Assembly: GCF_030717845.1 (NCBI RefSeq)
Contig: NZ_JAUZVZ010000021.1
Coordinates: forward strand, 1-64,000
Direction: 5' to 3'
DNA from: Alkalimonas collagenimarina
GTDB lineage: Bacteria; Pseudomonadota; Gammaproteobacteria; Enterobacterales; Alteromonadaceae
DNA length: 64,000 nt
A program made the translations under genes and the position numbers. The notes below the pieces were generated by a model that was not told the DNA's origin, did not search any database, and was given only the letters and a program-made list of their open reading frames with translations. How positions within the stretch are numbered: the first letter of the stretch is position 1; each line of letters opens with the position of its first letter. Shown here one piece after another: positions 27,265-36,529 of the stretch.

Positions 27265-27843
27265 TCAGGCTGAATGGCGTGGGTCGCTGCTTTGCACGGC
27301 TGGTTGCTGTTGATTTGCATTGAGGAAATCCTGCAACGCCGGGAACGGTTCCAGTGACCACAGTTGGCGAAACGCAATCCAGTCGGCTAAGCAGTACAGA
27401 CTCATGGCAACATAATTCCAGTCGTTGAATAGCCCTTGCTGTGTCTGTTGTTCTAAAATCGCCAGCACTTCAGCAACCCGTTCACGCTGCAAGTTAAAGA
27501 ATAACTTATCTTCTGCAATATCAAAGCCCGAACGTTGGCACAGCAGCAGCTCTACCAGTGAATCATTGGCCGCATTTATCAGGATAAGCTGGTTTTCTTC
27601 TGGCCAACTAAGTGGCGTCAAGCCAAACTTATTGCTCATGTAGCGATAAATTAAACCTGAATCAAAAATCACTTGCTCATGATCGAGTAGCATGGGGATT
27701 TTGCGGGTTGGGTTTAAACGAACCAGTGTGGCACGATCGTCATCCGAAAAGATGTTTAGGTTCACAAACTCATAATGATGATCGGCCAGCAGTAAACGGA
27801 TGCGACGAACATAGGGTGAAGGTAATGAGCCAAAAAGTTTCAT
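27265..27843 (-). CDS. Glutathione S-transferase family protein
   Basis: A 192-residue protein with a thioredoxin-fold N-terminal GST domain ([28 protein letters not shown] with the cis-Pro; DSGLIYRYM) and an all-helical C-terminal domain. It resembles E. coli YibF-type GSTs. Catalytic activity and substrate are unknown. I chose the ATG at 27843 because AGGAG lies 6 nt upstream; the frame extends to 27906 without support. A single gene between tRNA-Pro and dcd. Confidence 0.9.
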   Translation of the reverse strand: MKLFGSLPSPYVRRIRLLLADHHYEFVNLNIFSDDDRATLVRLNPTRKIPMLLDHEQVIFDSGLIYRYMSNKFGLTPLSWPEENQLILINAANDSLVELLLCQRSGFDIAEDKLFFNLQRERVAEVLAILEQQTQQGLFNDWNYVAMSLYCLADWIAFRQLWSLEPFPALQDFLNANQQQPAVQSSDPRHSA

Positions 27844-27984
27844 ACAGACTCCTGTTAATTGGGCTGACGAATGCGCATATAAATGCGACAGACAACAAAA
27901 AAACACGGCTTACACTATTGCCAAACTATGCAGCTTTATTGCATAATCATCACGCTTCATTTTTGCTTTATTGCTTTATTTTTG

Positions 27985-28008
27985 GCCCATGCTCTGCATG
28001 GGCTTTTT
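27985..28008 (+). terminator. Plus-strand terminator-like hairpin without a gene upstream
   Basis: Stem GCCCATGC / GCATGGGC with a 3-nt loop and five T on the plus strand. The minus strand shows no T-run, so it does not end the dcd message. No plus-strand gene ends here. Confidence 0.55.
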
Positions 28009-28040
28009 AATTTGAATCATAGCAACTTCAAACTCGCCAG

Positions 28041-28643
28041 CTACAACAAAGTAGAGCTTTTATCATCTTCCCCTATCCGACTGGCAACCGCCCCGGTTTG
28101 CTGTTTGTATTTCGCATCAACCCGCTTGTTGTAGGGCCGCTCTGCTTCGCCCGTCATCAATTCAAAGTTAAGTGCGCCAATCTTCATATTTGGCCGCAGA
28201 GCCAGTGGCAATTTGCCGCTGTTGTAAAACTCCAGCACAATGTGCCCGGACCAACCCGGATCGATTCGGTGCGCGGTGACATGCACCATCAAGCCAAGCC
28301 GGGCCAGCGATGAGCGGCCATCCAACCAACCGACAATATCAGCCGGCAAAGTGACACATTCTAATGTCACAGCCAGAGCCAATTCAGCTGGGTGTAAGAT
28401 AAAGACACCATCATCTGCAATTTCAATTTCATCACTCATCACCGAGTTCAGTGCTTTATCGACCGCAGCCCGTGGGCCACTCAAGTCGATGTAAGGAGCT
28501 GTATAGGCTTGAAATACACGGAATTTATTACCAAGCCGAATATCGACACTGACACCGCTAATCATATCTTGTGCAGGGCGCGGTTCAATACAAATTCGGC
28601 CTTCATCCAGATAACGCTCAATATCCCGATCACATAATCTCAT
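28041..28643 (-). CDS. dcd: dCTP deaminase
   Basis: Converts dCTP to dUTP and ammonia, feeding thymidylate synthesis. The 200 residues show the family active-site blocks [13 protein letters not shown] (Ser and Arg near 113-118) and [15 protein letters not shown] (catalytic Glu near 140). The N-terminus [17 protein letters not shown] matches E. coli Dcd (193 residues). The C-terminus extends a little further. It lies 67 nt downstream of apbC. The udk gene present between them in some relatives is absent. Confidence 0.97.
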   Translation of the reverse strand: MRLCDRDIERYLDEGRICIEPRPAQDMISGVSVDIRLGNKFRVFQAYTAPYIDLSGPRAAVDKALNSVMSDEIEIADDGVFILHPAELALAVTLECVTLPADIVGWLDGRSSLARLGLMVHVTAHRIDPGWSGHIVLEFYNSGKLPLALRPNMKIGALNFELMTGEAERPYNKRVDAKYKQQTGAVASRIGEDDKSSTLL

Positions 28644-28710
28644 AATTTATAGAACCCACAATTTATAGAAGCCGAGTAAGACATACTATTTTTTAAGCCA
28701 ACACACATGC

Positions 28711-29673
28711 TCAATCATCACTAAATACAATTTCAGGCACCGATGTCACAGCCAATAGCTGGACCTGCTTTATCAAGTGCTGCGCCATTTGTTGGTACAA
28801 AAGACAGAGCGCATCATCGGCCGGATCCTCGCTAAGAAATAGTGGCTTACCCAGATCAGAGCACTCGCGCAGCCTTGTTTGCAAAGGCAACTGCGCCAAA
28901 ACGGGCAATTGATAGCGAGCAGCCAGCTCAACACCACCATCGCGACCAAAAATAGCCTCTTGATGGCCACAGGCACTGCATTGATGATAACTCATATTTT
29001 CTACCAAGCCGAGTACCGGGATCTGCACCTGATTAAACATCACAATGGCTTTTTGCGCATCACTTAATGCCACATCCTGAGGTGTAGTCACAATTACGGC
29101 ACCGGTCACGGCCAGTTTTTGCGATAGCGTCAATTGGATATCGCCCGTACCAGGGGGCATATCGACAATCAGATAGTCCAGCTCTGGCCAGTTGGTTTCA
29201 TGAATAAGCTGCAACAAGGCCTGGCTGGCCATCGGGCCTCGCCACACCGTGGCTTTGTCGGGCGATACCAGAAAACCGATGGATTGTACACTCAAGCCAG
29301 CGGCCTGTTGCGGTTGCATGGTTTTGCCATCGCCAGACGCTGCCTGTGATTTGGCTAAGCCAAGCATCATTGGAATAGAGGGGCCATAGATATCCGCATC
29401 AAGTAAGCCGGTCTTCGCGCCTTCAGCAACGAGAGCAGTCGCCAGATTCACCGCTGTGGTCGACTTTCCGACGCCACCTTTACCAGACGCCACCAAAATA
29501 ACGTGCTTTACTCGCTGAAAAGCGTACGAAGTTGGCTCTGCACCTGCAGCTTCAGGCTTATAAATTTGAGCCTTTCCCTGAGCTGACGCAGTAGTCGGCT
29601 CCGACTGGTGAGCAGGCTCTGATGATGATTTCTTTGTCTTTTGCGCAAACCAATTAAACATTGGGCAATCCAT
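28711..29673 (-). CDS. apbC: Iron-sulfur carrier protein ApbC (Mrp)
   Basis: A P-loop ATPase that binds and transfers iron-sulfur clusters. It has the deviant Walker A GKGGVGKSTTAVN (about residues 65-77), Walker B LIVDMPPGTGDIQL and the C-terminal cysteine pair in HQCSACGHQ that bridges the cluster between two subunits. At 320 residues it is about 50 shorter than E. coli. The DUF59/MIP18 N-terminal domain is missing and replaced by about 50 low-complexity residues rich in Ser, Glu and Ala. The start could also be the ATG at 29661 (MFNWFAQK). It is divergent from metG, as in E. coli. Confidence 0.95.
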   Translation of the reverse strand: MDCPMFNWFAQKTKKSSSEPAHQSEPTTASAQGKAQIYKPEAAGAEPTSYAFQRVKHVILVASGKGGVGKSTTAVNLATALVAEGAKTGLLDADIYGPSIPMMLGLAKSQAASGDGKTMQPQQAAGLSVQSIGFLVSPDKATVWRGPMASQALLQLIHETNWPELDYLIVDMPPGTGDIQLTLSQKLAVTGAVIVTTPQDVALSDAQKAIVMFNQVQIPVLGLVENMSYHQCSACGHQEAIFGRDGGVELAARYQLPVLAQLPLQTRLRECSDLGKPLFLSEDPADDALCLLYQQMAQHLIKQVQLLAVTSVPEIVFSDD

Positions 29674-29789
29674 TTAGCAGGAAGTCAGTATTTTTGTACC
29701 AGATCGGCCATTGACGGATGCGAACCGGGCGCAGGTATTGTATCATCCATGCATTATTTTTCCTGTTTTTCTGTCAAGAGTTGCCATCG

Positions 29790-31850
29790 ATGTCGAAACG
29801 CCAAATTCTAATCACCAGTGCTTTACCTTATGCCAATGGCCCCATCCATTTAGGCCACTTGCTTGAATACATCCAAACGGATATCTGGTCACGTTTTCAA
29901 AAATCTCGTGGCCATGAGTGTTACTACGTCTGTGCTGACGATGCGCATGGCACCCCGATCATGCTGAAGGCCCAGCAACAAGGGATATCTCCCGAGCAGA
30001 TGATTGCACAAACCAGCATTGAGCATCAGGCTGATTTTAGTGATTTTGCCATTCTATTCGATCACTACCACTCAACGCACAGTGATGAAAACCGTGAGCT
30101 AGCCAGTTTAATTTATCAACGACTGGATGCTGCCGGTCATATTAAGCGCAAGACCATTAGCCAGTTGTTCGACCCGGAAAAGCAGATGTTTTTACCGGAT
30201 CGTTTTATCAAAGGCGACTGCCCGAAATGTGGTGCCGAAGATCAAAACGGCGATAGCTGCGATGTCTGTGGCGCCACTTACACCCCTACGGATGTAAAAA
30301 ACCCACGCTCTGTAATTTCTGGTGCAACACCAGTACTGAAAGATAGCGAACACTACTTCTTCGATTTACCCGCTTTTGAGGACATGCTGAAAGCCTGGAC
30401 TCGCAGCGGCTCTTTGCAAGAGGAAATGGCCAATAAACTGCAAGAATGGTTTACCGATGGCCTGCATATGTGGGATATCAGCCGTGATGCGCCTTATTTT
30501 GGCTTTGAGATCCCAGGCACCACCGATAAGTTTTTCTATGTCTGGTTGGATGCGCCTATAGGCTACTTAGCAAGCTTCAAGGCTTTGTGCCAAATGCAAG
30601 ATATCGATTTTGAACGCTACTGGGCGCCGGACTCTACCGCTGAGGTCTACCACTTCATTGGTAAAGACATCATCTATTTCCATAGCCTATTCTGGCCTGC
30701 CATGCTGGAAGGGGCTGGCTTTCGTAAACCCAATGCGGTTTACGCGCATGGCTTTGTCACCGTGAATGGTGCCAAGATGTCTAAATCGAAAGGGACCTTT
30801 ATTAAGGCCCGTACCTACCTTGAGCATTTGCACCCGGAGTATTTGCGTTATTATTTCGCGACGAAACTAACTCCAGCCATTACTGATATGGATCTAAACC
30901 TGGATGACTTTGTGCAAAAGGTGAATGCCGATCTGGTTGGCAAGGTAGTTAATATTGCCAGTCGTTGTGCTGGCTTTATCACCAAGCGTTTCGACAGCAC
31001 ACTTTCGGCAACAGTCACAGAAACAGCGTTGCTGGCTGAGTTCACTGCCGCCGGCGAAAGCATCGCCAGCCATTATGAAAAGCGCGATTATGCTCGTGCT
31101 GTTCGGGACATTATGGCATTGGCCGATAAGGCCAATCAGTACATCGATGCCAAAGCGCCCTGGGTGCTGGTCAAAGATGAGCAGAAACAGCAAGAAGCAC
31201 ATGATGTCTGCTCCATGGGGCTGAACTTGTTTCGTGTGCTGATGCATTATTTAAGCCCTATCCTGCCGATGATGACTCATGATGCTCAGAACTTTTTACA
31301 AGATGAATTTGGCTGGCAGAATTATCAGCAACCGCTCACCAATCATCGCATCGAGCCATTCAAAGCACTGATGCAACGGGTTGACCCAGCCAAAGTTTCT
31401 GCCATGCTTGAAGCATCAAAAGAAAACTTACTGCCACAGCAGCAGAACAATGAAACACTCACCGCGAAAGCAGCACCAACCGCGGAAGCTTCGGTAGCCA
31501 AAGAACGCGAAGCCATAGCGGATACCATCAGTATTGATGACTTTGCTAAAATCGACTTGCGGGTTGCTCGTATAGTGCATGCCGAGCCAGTTGAAAAAGC
31601 CGACAAACTGATCCGGCTGGAACTTGATATTGGCGCGGGTGAAACGCGCCAGGTATTTGCTGGTATTAAAGCAGCTTATGAGCCTGCCGATCTGATTGGC
31701 CGCTACACCGTGATGGTAGCTAATCTGGCACCGCGAAAAATGCGTTTTGGTTTATCCGAAGGCATGGTACTCGCCGCAGGGCCTGGTGGCAGTGAGTTGT
31801 TTATTCTATCACCGGATAGTGGTGCAACTGCTGGTATGCGCGTCAAGTAG
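29790..31850 (+). CDS. metG: Methionyl-tRNA synthetase
   Basis: Class I synthetase of 686 residues that charges initiator and elongator tRNA-Met. It has the HIGH motif PIHLGHL (about 18-24), a zinc knuckle with [23 protein letters not shown] in [10 protein letters not shown] (near 333), an all-helical anticodon-binding domain and a C-terminal EMAP/tRBD-like domain ([19 protein letters not shown], about 587-605) that mediates dimerisation. A low-complexity linker precedes the latter. I chose the ATG at 29790 ([17 protein letters not shown]); the frame extends to 29718 with a hydrophobic leader unlike MetRS. It is divergent from apbC. Confidence 0.98.
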   Translation: MSKRQILITSALPYANGPIHLGHLLEYIQTDIWSRFQKSRGHECYYVCADDAHGTPIMLKAQQQGISPEQMIAQTSIEHQADFSDFAILFDHYHSTHSDENRELASLIYQRLDAAGHIKRKTISQLFDPEKQMFLPDRFIKGDCPKCGAEDQNGDSCDVCGATYTPTDVKNPRSVISGATPVLKDSEHYFFDLPAFEDMLKAWTRSGSLQEEMANKLQEWFTDGLHMWDISRDAPYFGFEIPGTTDKFFYVWLDAPIGYLASFKALCQMQDIDFERYWAPDSTAEVYHFIGKDIIYFHSLFWPAMLEGAGFRKPNAVYAHGFVTVNGAKMSKSKGTFIKARTYLEHLHPEYLRYYFATKLTPAITDMDLNLDDFVQKVNADLVGKVVNIASRCAGFITKRFDSTLSATVTETALLAEFTAAGESIASHYEKRDYARAVRDIMALADKANQYIDAKAPWVLVKDEQKQQEAHDVCSMGLNLFRVLMHYLSPILPMMTHDAQNFLQDEFGWQNYQQPLTNHRIEPFKALMQRVDPAKVSAMLEASKENLLPQQQNNETLTAKAAPTAEASVAKEREAIADTISIDDFAKIDLRVARIVHAEPVEKADKLIRLELDIGAGETRQVFAGIKAAYEPADLIGRYTVMVANLAPRKMRFGLSEGMVLAAGPGGSELFILSPDSGATAGMRVK

Positions 31851-31878
31851 CCAACACGGGTCCAAACAGGGAGTAAGT

Positions 31879-33420
31879 ATGTCGCAATCAGGTTCGTATA
31901 AAGCATTTTCGTCGTTGTACTTTTCAACCTTTTTGATGGTGCTTGGCGCGGGTCTGCTGACAACCTATCTGGGCTTGCTACTCTCGAAAGAAAGTGCCGA
32001 TCCCTTGTGGATCGGCGCGCTGATGTCAGCTTATTACCTCGGCTTGGTGCTGGGCTCCAAAGTTGGCCACCGCCTGATCGCCCGCGTTGGCCATATCAGG
32101 GCTTTTGTTGCCAGTGCTGGCGTGGTCACCGCATCAGCGCTTTGCCATGGTCTGGTGCCTGATTTGACCTTCTGGCTATTGCTACGGTTTCTGGTCGGCA
32201 TGGGCATGATGACCCAGTACATGGTGCTGGAAAGTTGGTTGAATGAGCAGGCAGATAATCATCAACGTGGCACCGTGTTCGCTTTTTACATGATCGTGTC
32301 GTATTTTGGTCTCATTGCCGGTCAAATGGTCGTTAGTTCATTCCCTGATTTGGGCCCTGAGCCATTACTGCTGGTTGCTATTGGCTTTGCACTCTCCATC
32401 GTCCCTATTGGCATTACCCGTCGTATTCACCCCGCGCCCTTGCACTCTGCACCCTTGCAAATTATGACGTTCTGGCGGCGGATCCCACAGTCGTTAAGCA
32501 CCATTACGGTGGCTGGCATTATTGTTGGGGCTTTTTATGGTATGGCCCCCGCCTTTGCGAGCCAACAAGGCATTCCCACCGAGCAAATCGCGATCTTTAT
32601 GTCCATCACCATCATCGCAGGCTTGCTGGCACAATGGCCTATGGGTAAATTATCTGATCGTATCCCCAGAAGTCGTTTACTACGCACCAATAGTGCCTTA
32701 CTCACCATCGTCGTGCTTTGCATTGCCTTATTTCCTCTGTCCGGCATGGCTCTAATGATCGCTACCTTCTGCTTCGGCTTTCTGGCTTTTTCGCTGTATC
32801 CCATCGCAGCTGCGTTAGCCAATCAGCACGCGGAGCAGCACGAGCGCGTATCCTTATCAGCCGTCATTTTGCTGACCTTTGGTATCGGTGCTTGCTTTGG
32901 TCCCATCTTAGCATCGGCCCTGATGCAGTGGGTCGGTAACTTTATGCTGTATGGTTTTATGGCAGTCTGTAGCTTTTTATTGTTCCTTCGGCTGCAACGC
33001 GTTAACTACTCACAGAAACAAGCAGCCCGTATAGTGGCTTCGCAGCAAGCAGAAGACTACGTGATTGCATCAAGCGATGTCTTCTCCTCACCGCTTCGCG
33101 CCGCTCTGGACCCACGGGTTGATGAGGACATGGTGCAAGAGCACATGCTGGATGATCCAGAAATTGCGGAAGATACCAATGCGCATTCTACAGCGGGTAG
33201 CAGTGAAGATGACCCTATAGTACAAAAGCAACACGACGATGCAGAGCCACCAGCAGATGCATCATTATCCGATGCAGAAACAACAGAAAGCCATACTGAC
33301 TCAGTAAGCGCTACCGCAGAAGCTAAAAACGAAGTAGGTCTGGAAGAGCAAGATGAAGACGACACCATTGTCAGCCGGTTAGCTAAGCGTCAGGCTAAGC
33401 AAAACAACCCAGATAAGTGA
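31879..33420 (+). CDS. MFS transporter, YcaD-like, with long acidic tail
   Basis: A major facilitator superfamily transporter of 513 residues with about twelve membrane helices in the first 370 residues and the motif GSKVGHRLIARVGH between helices 2 and 3. The helix pattern and FLVGMGMMTQYMVLESWLNEQ resemble the YcaD/CynX-type family (about 380 residues). Residues from about 375 form a cytoplasmic tail of about 140 residues. From about 395 to 495 it is highly acidic and Ser/Ala-rich, and it ends in a basic stretch (RLAKRQAKQNNPDK). Substrate unknown. GGGAG lies 7 nt before the ATG, and metG ends 28 nt upstream. Confidence 0.85.
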   Translation: MSQSGSYKAFSSLYFSTFLMVLGAGLLTTYLGLLLSKESADPLWIGALMSAYYLGLVLGSKVGHRLIARVGHIRAFVASAGVVTASALCHGLVPDLTFWLLLRFLVGMGMMTQYMVLESWLNEQADNHQRGTVFAFYMIVSYFGLIAGQMVVSSFPDLGPEPLLLVAIGFALSIVPIGITRRIHPAPLHSAPLQIMTFWRRIPQSLSTITVAGIIVGAFYGMAPAFASQQGIPTEQIAIFMSITIIAGLLAQWPMGKLSDRIPRSRLLRTNSALLTIVVLCIALFPLSGMALMIATFCFGFLAFSLYPIAAALANQHAEQHERVSLSAVILLTFGIGACFGPILASALMQWVGNFMLYGFMAVCSFLLFLRLQRVNYSQKQAARIVASQQAEDYVIASSDVFSSPLRAALDPRVDEDMVQEHMLDDPEIAEDTNAHSTAGSSEDDPIVQKQHDDAEPPADASLSDAETTESHTDSVSATAEAKNEVGLEEQDEDDTIVSRLAKRQAKQNNPDK

Positions 33421-33461
33421 GCATCATTAGCTGGGTTGTATAGCCAGAAAAGCTGGTACGG

Positions 33462-34940
33462 TTAAAAGTGATGATTAATCGCTTTGTTCCATAAGTTCTG
33501 GTTTTTGGCGTAGGTAAAGTATTCCGTCGGGTGCCAACACTTAGGGATTAACGCCATATTCTGCCGCTCTTCTAAGTTAGAGACTAACTTCTCCAGAATT
33601 TCTTTGAGTCGCTCAGGCTTAATTCGCTCCAACTTCTTACGCGCTTGCGGAAAAAACAAATTATTCTCTACCCGCACAGTGCATCCCATCACCGAGATTT
33701 GATAGGTAAGATTTCTCGTCACCATCCGACAAATGGGTACATTGGGATGAGGCGGATACAGGGATGTGACAATCGCGTATTCGTAGCGGTCCAGATCTTG
33801 TTTGTCCGAGTCTTTCGGAATATAGGTAATGCCATAACCTTGTGGAAAGATACCGGTAATTCGCATTAAACCATCGGCAGCGGTTTTACTGCACATGCCC
33901 TTTTCGACAGCTTTATCGAGCACCAGGCCAACTTTCGGGATGCTCTCATAACTGTAATTGTGCTTGGTCGATAGCACTACAGAAGTATAGATCTGAGGGA
34001 TCTTTAACAGATTGCCAATCCCCTGCTCTGGCTTGATCGAGTTTTTCAGCAAGGTAACAATAAAACCCAGTTTTTCTTGTTCGTTGCGATCAAACCAGGC
34101 ACGCTGATCTTTGCTGTTACCAATGTACTTGTCCTTACCAATGGCTTGTGTGATGTATTTCAGGCTTTCTTTATAGTTAATTTGCAGCATAGCGACCCGC
34201 TCTGGGTTATCCAGCACACGGAACTCATCCTGATCGCCATCGGGGCCAAGTAAAATCTGCTGTGCTTCAGGGTGGTACTGACCAATATCCTGTACCAGCG
34301 CTGCCATTAACAACGGGATTTGGACATCATCCCGAAACGGTTGATAAATACGACCGCCAGTGATTTCGATGTCGTACTCTGTTTTATCCTGATAGCGTTT
34401 TAACACATAGCTGTTGCTGATTTGTTCATCCAGCAACAATCGATCCAATAAGCGAAGTGCCAATACGGCTTTATACAAATGCTTGCTTTTTTGGTTGCTA
34501 ACGACGACTAATTTCCCTTCAGTAGGTGACATCAATTGAATCGTCCCCAATAACTTGGCAGTCATCACATGCGTGTCATCCGCATCCTCGCCTTCTGATA
34601 GTTGCAAAACGCTATAGCACAGCTCTTTGAGCTGCTCTAACCGTTGCAAGCGCAGTTGATCCAGCGATGCACTGACTTGTCGCAAAGACTTTTCTGCTTT
34701 ATCTAATTGCTGCTCTATTTTTGCTTTCTCAGAGGCAGGAGTTTGACCTAAACGCTGATTAAATAAATACACTTCTTGCTCTGCAGCCGTTTGTTGCTGA
34801 GCAAGCTTATCTGCATCCAGAAAATACTGAGTCGCTTGTTCATACAATGAGTCCTGAACATCAGTGCGATCATGTATTTTATTAATGAGTGTTTGTACAG
34901 CTTTACTGTAATTAGACTTGGCAATTGTCCCCAAGCTCAT
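33462..34940 (-). CDS. Coiled-coil protein of unknown function, degenerate HD-like motif
   Basis: A 492-residue soluble protein that I cannot assign. Residues about 30-105 form a coiled coil (for example QQLDKAEKSLRQVSASLDQL). Residues about 205-220 read LMAALVQDIGQYHPEAQ, which resembles the HD-superfamily motif ALLHDIGK with the histidine lost. The C-terminal half has a conserved-looking CRMVTRNLTYQISVMG. The ATG at 34940 has AAGGA about 10 nt upstream; an upstream TTG at 34949 sits too close to it. No signal peptide. Transcribed alone, convergent with the MFS gene. Confidence 0.75.
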   Translation of the reverse strand: MSLGTIAKSNYSKAVQTLINKIHDRTDVQDSLYEQATQYFLDADKLAQQQTAAEQEVYLFNQRLGQTPASEKAKIEQQLDKAEKSLRQVSASLDQLRLQRLEQLKELCYSVLQLSEGEDADDTHVMTAKLLGTIQLMSPTEGKLVVVSNQKSKHLYKAVLALRLLDRLLLDEQISNSYVLKRYQDKTEYDIEITGGRIYQPFRDDVQIPLLMAALVQDIGQYHPEAQQILLGPDGDQDEFRVLDNPERVAMLQINYKESLKYITQAIGKDKYIGNSKDQRAWFDRNEQEKLGFIVTLLKNSIKPEQGIGNLLKIPQIYTSVVLSTKHNYSYESIPKVGLVLDKAVEKGMCSKTAADGLMRITGIFPQGYGITYIPKDSDKQDLDRYEYAIVTSLYPPHPNVPICRMVTRNLTYQISVMGCTVRVENNLFFPQARKKLERIKPERLKEILEKLVSNLEERQNMALIPKCWHPTEYFTYAKNQNLWNKAINHHF

Positions 34941-35009
34941 AAATATCAATTCCTTAGCACATAAAGGCAGACGTTAAAAGCAACTAACGAAAGCTAGTAT
35001 AGCAGCAAG

Positions 35010-36050
35010 TTACTCTGGATCAGACATGGTTAAAATAACTTTCCCAATCGTCGCATTGCTCGCAAGCAACTGGTGAGCTTGCTCAACATGATGCCAGTTA
35101 AACTCAGCATATAGTTCCGGCTTGAGTTCATTGCACTCAAAAGCAGCACCAAAGTCGGCCAGTAAGTCCCGAACTAAATCTGACTTATAGTGATCTGTGC
35201 GGTTGCGTAATGTTGAGCAGAGTAATTGACCGCGCTTACGGAACAGTGTTGCCATGTCCAGGGTACTTTGACGGCCTCCCATCAACGCATAGATCACAAT
35301 TTTCCCATCCAACGCCAATGCATCCACATTTCGCGCGATATAATCACCAGCGACTGGATCTAGTATCAAATCGACTCCATCAGGCCAAAAAGCCTTGAGC
35401 CCGGCAACAAAATCTTGTTTGGTATAATCTATAGTCAGTTCGGCGCCCAATGCCTGACAACGGGCTAACTTCTGTGGGCTGCTGGCGGTGACCGCGACTC
35501 TGGCGCCGCTACGACAAGCCAATTGAATCGCTGCGGTCCCGACACCGCTAGCACCAGCATGCAGTAGCACTCGTTGACCTTGTTGCAACTGCCCCAGACG
35601 AAACAACAACTGATAAGCGGTTAAGAAAACCTCCGGCATGGCTGCCGCCTGCACCATAGTCCAGTGCTTTGGTACTGGCATTAAGTGTTCGGCATGGGCT
35701 CTGGCAAAAGTTGCGTACCCTCCACCCAGCACTAAAGCCATCACCTGACAACCTAACCAATGCTTTAAGTGAGCATCAGCGACAGCAACCACACGACCAC
35801 TGACTTCTAGCCCAAGAATTTCACTCTCACCTTTTGGGGCAGGATACAAACCTTGGCGTTGCATTAAATCAGCGCGATTAACACCCGCGGCAGTGACGCT
35901 AATCAATACCTGACCAGATTGTAAAACAGGCAATGGACACTCAATCAGTGCCAGCTGGCTCTGTTTACCTGCGGCAACAACATGCATGGCTTGCATCTGC
36001 TCTGGTAAGCTGTCAATACAAAGGTGGTTAGTCTGCTGCATGCGTATCAT
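35010..36050 (-). CDS. NAD(P)H-quinone oxidoreductase, PIG3 family
   Basis: A zinc-independent medium-chain dehydrogenase/reductase of 346 residues. The N-terminal GroES-like domain has AAGVNRADLMQRQGLYP, the PIG3 signature, and the Rossmann domain has LLHAGASGVGTAAIQLA (about 160-176). It lacks the zinc ligands of alcohol dehydrogenases. Likely NADPH-dependent reduction of quinones or other electrophiles. The start is uncertain; ATG codons at 36041, 35996 and 35987 are also possible, and the family usually starts near the latter two (MQAMHVV). Confidence 0.9.
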   Translation of the reverse strand: MIRMQQTNHLCIDSLPEQMQAMHVVAAGKQSQLALIECPLPVLQSGQVLISVTAAGVNRADLMQRQGLYPAPKGESEILGLEVSGRVVAVADAHLKHWLGCQVMALVLGGGYATFARAHAEHLMPVPKHWTMVQAAAMPEVFLTAYQLLFRLGQLQQGQRVLLHAGASGVGTAAIQLACRSGARVAVTASSPQKLARCQALGAELTIDYTKQDFVAGLKAFWPDGVDLILDPVAGDYIARNVDALALDGKIVIYALMGGRQSTLDMATLFRKRGQLLCSTLRNRTDHYKSDLVRDLLADFGAAFECNELKPELYAEFNWHHVEQAHQLLASNATIGKVILTMSDPE

Positions 36051-36289
36051 CCAACCTGCTCTCTATCTATGTATCCACTGTACCCTATAATTTATATTTT
36101 TTCGATAAAATCAATAAGTTAAATTCAATGAAAATTTAGGGTCAACTTATTTAATCAAAACACAAGTCAATATACTGCTTTCTTTTTAGACTATTTTTAT
36201 CTTAAAACTCAGTAAAAAATAAAATTAGCGACTAAAAAAAATCAAAATGTCGTGTTTTCAAATCAGTGACAAACGAGCATTAGTAAGCA

Positions 36290-36509
36290 CTACAGAGGAT
36301 AAGCTGGGGATAACTTAGGGATAAGCTGGGGATGATTGAATGGATAGTCCTCTCAACTTGTGTGGAACCATGTAGGAAAAACGGTCTCAAACTAACTACA
36401 CTTGAAGACAGTTTCTCCTTGGTTATTGTTTTCGATAGCGCACGGCTCATTCCCTATGAGCCATTCCCCTGAGCCCAGAACAATTCGGATTGGTTCTGGG
36501 CCTTTTTTT
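36290..36509 (+). ncRNA. Candidate structured small RNA, GGA-rich (possible CsrA/RsmA-binding RNA)
   Basis: This lies in the 479-nt gap between qor and tatD. It contains no ORF, but shows four stable hairpins: CTTA/TAAG with GGGA as the loop (36314-36325); a long hairpin GGAAAAACGGTCT paired with AGACAGTTTCTCC with two mismatches (36375-36418); GGCTCAT/ATGAGCC (36444-36462); and a strong terminator with seven T. GGA motifs occur at 36297, 36308, 36319, 36330, 36342, 36364, 36375 and 36487. Since neither flanking gene reads into it, the terminator implies its own plus-strand transcript. RsmY/RsmZ/CsrB-type RNAs carry GGA in hairpin loops, and UvrY that drives them is present in this window. 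No GacA box was found. The 5' end is estimated. 36051-36290 is AT-rich and probably holds the promoter. Confidence 0.45.
36473..36509 (+). terminator. Orphan strong terminator (end of candidate RNA)
   Basis: GCCCAGAAC / GTTCTGGGC stem extended by AAT/ATT around a TCGG loop, then seven T on the plus strand. The minus strand has no T-run after it, so it does not serve tatD. Confidence 0.88.
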
Positions 36510-36529
36510 GCTTTTATTTTTTGCTTTAA

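Noticed and set aside
29718-29789. Upstream extension of metG with hydrophobic leader
   Set aside because: MetRS is cytosolic and starts with the [17 protein letters not shown]-type N-terminus; the extension lacks a ribosome site.
36462-36476. CCCCTGAGCC motif similar to a part of 6S RNA
   Set aside because: The rest of the 6S fold (long closed rod with central bubble) is absent, and the terminator follows immediately.
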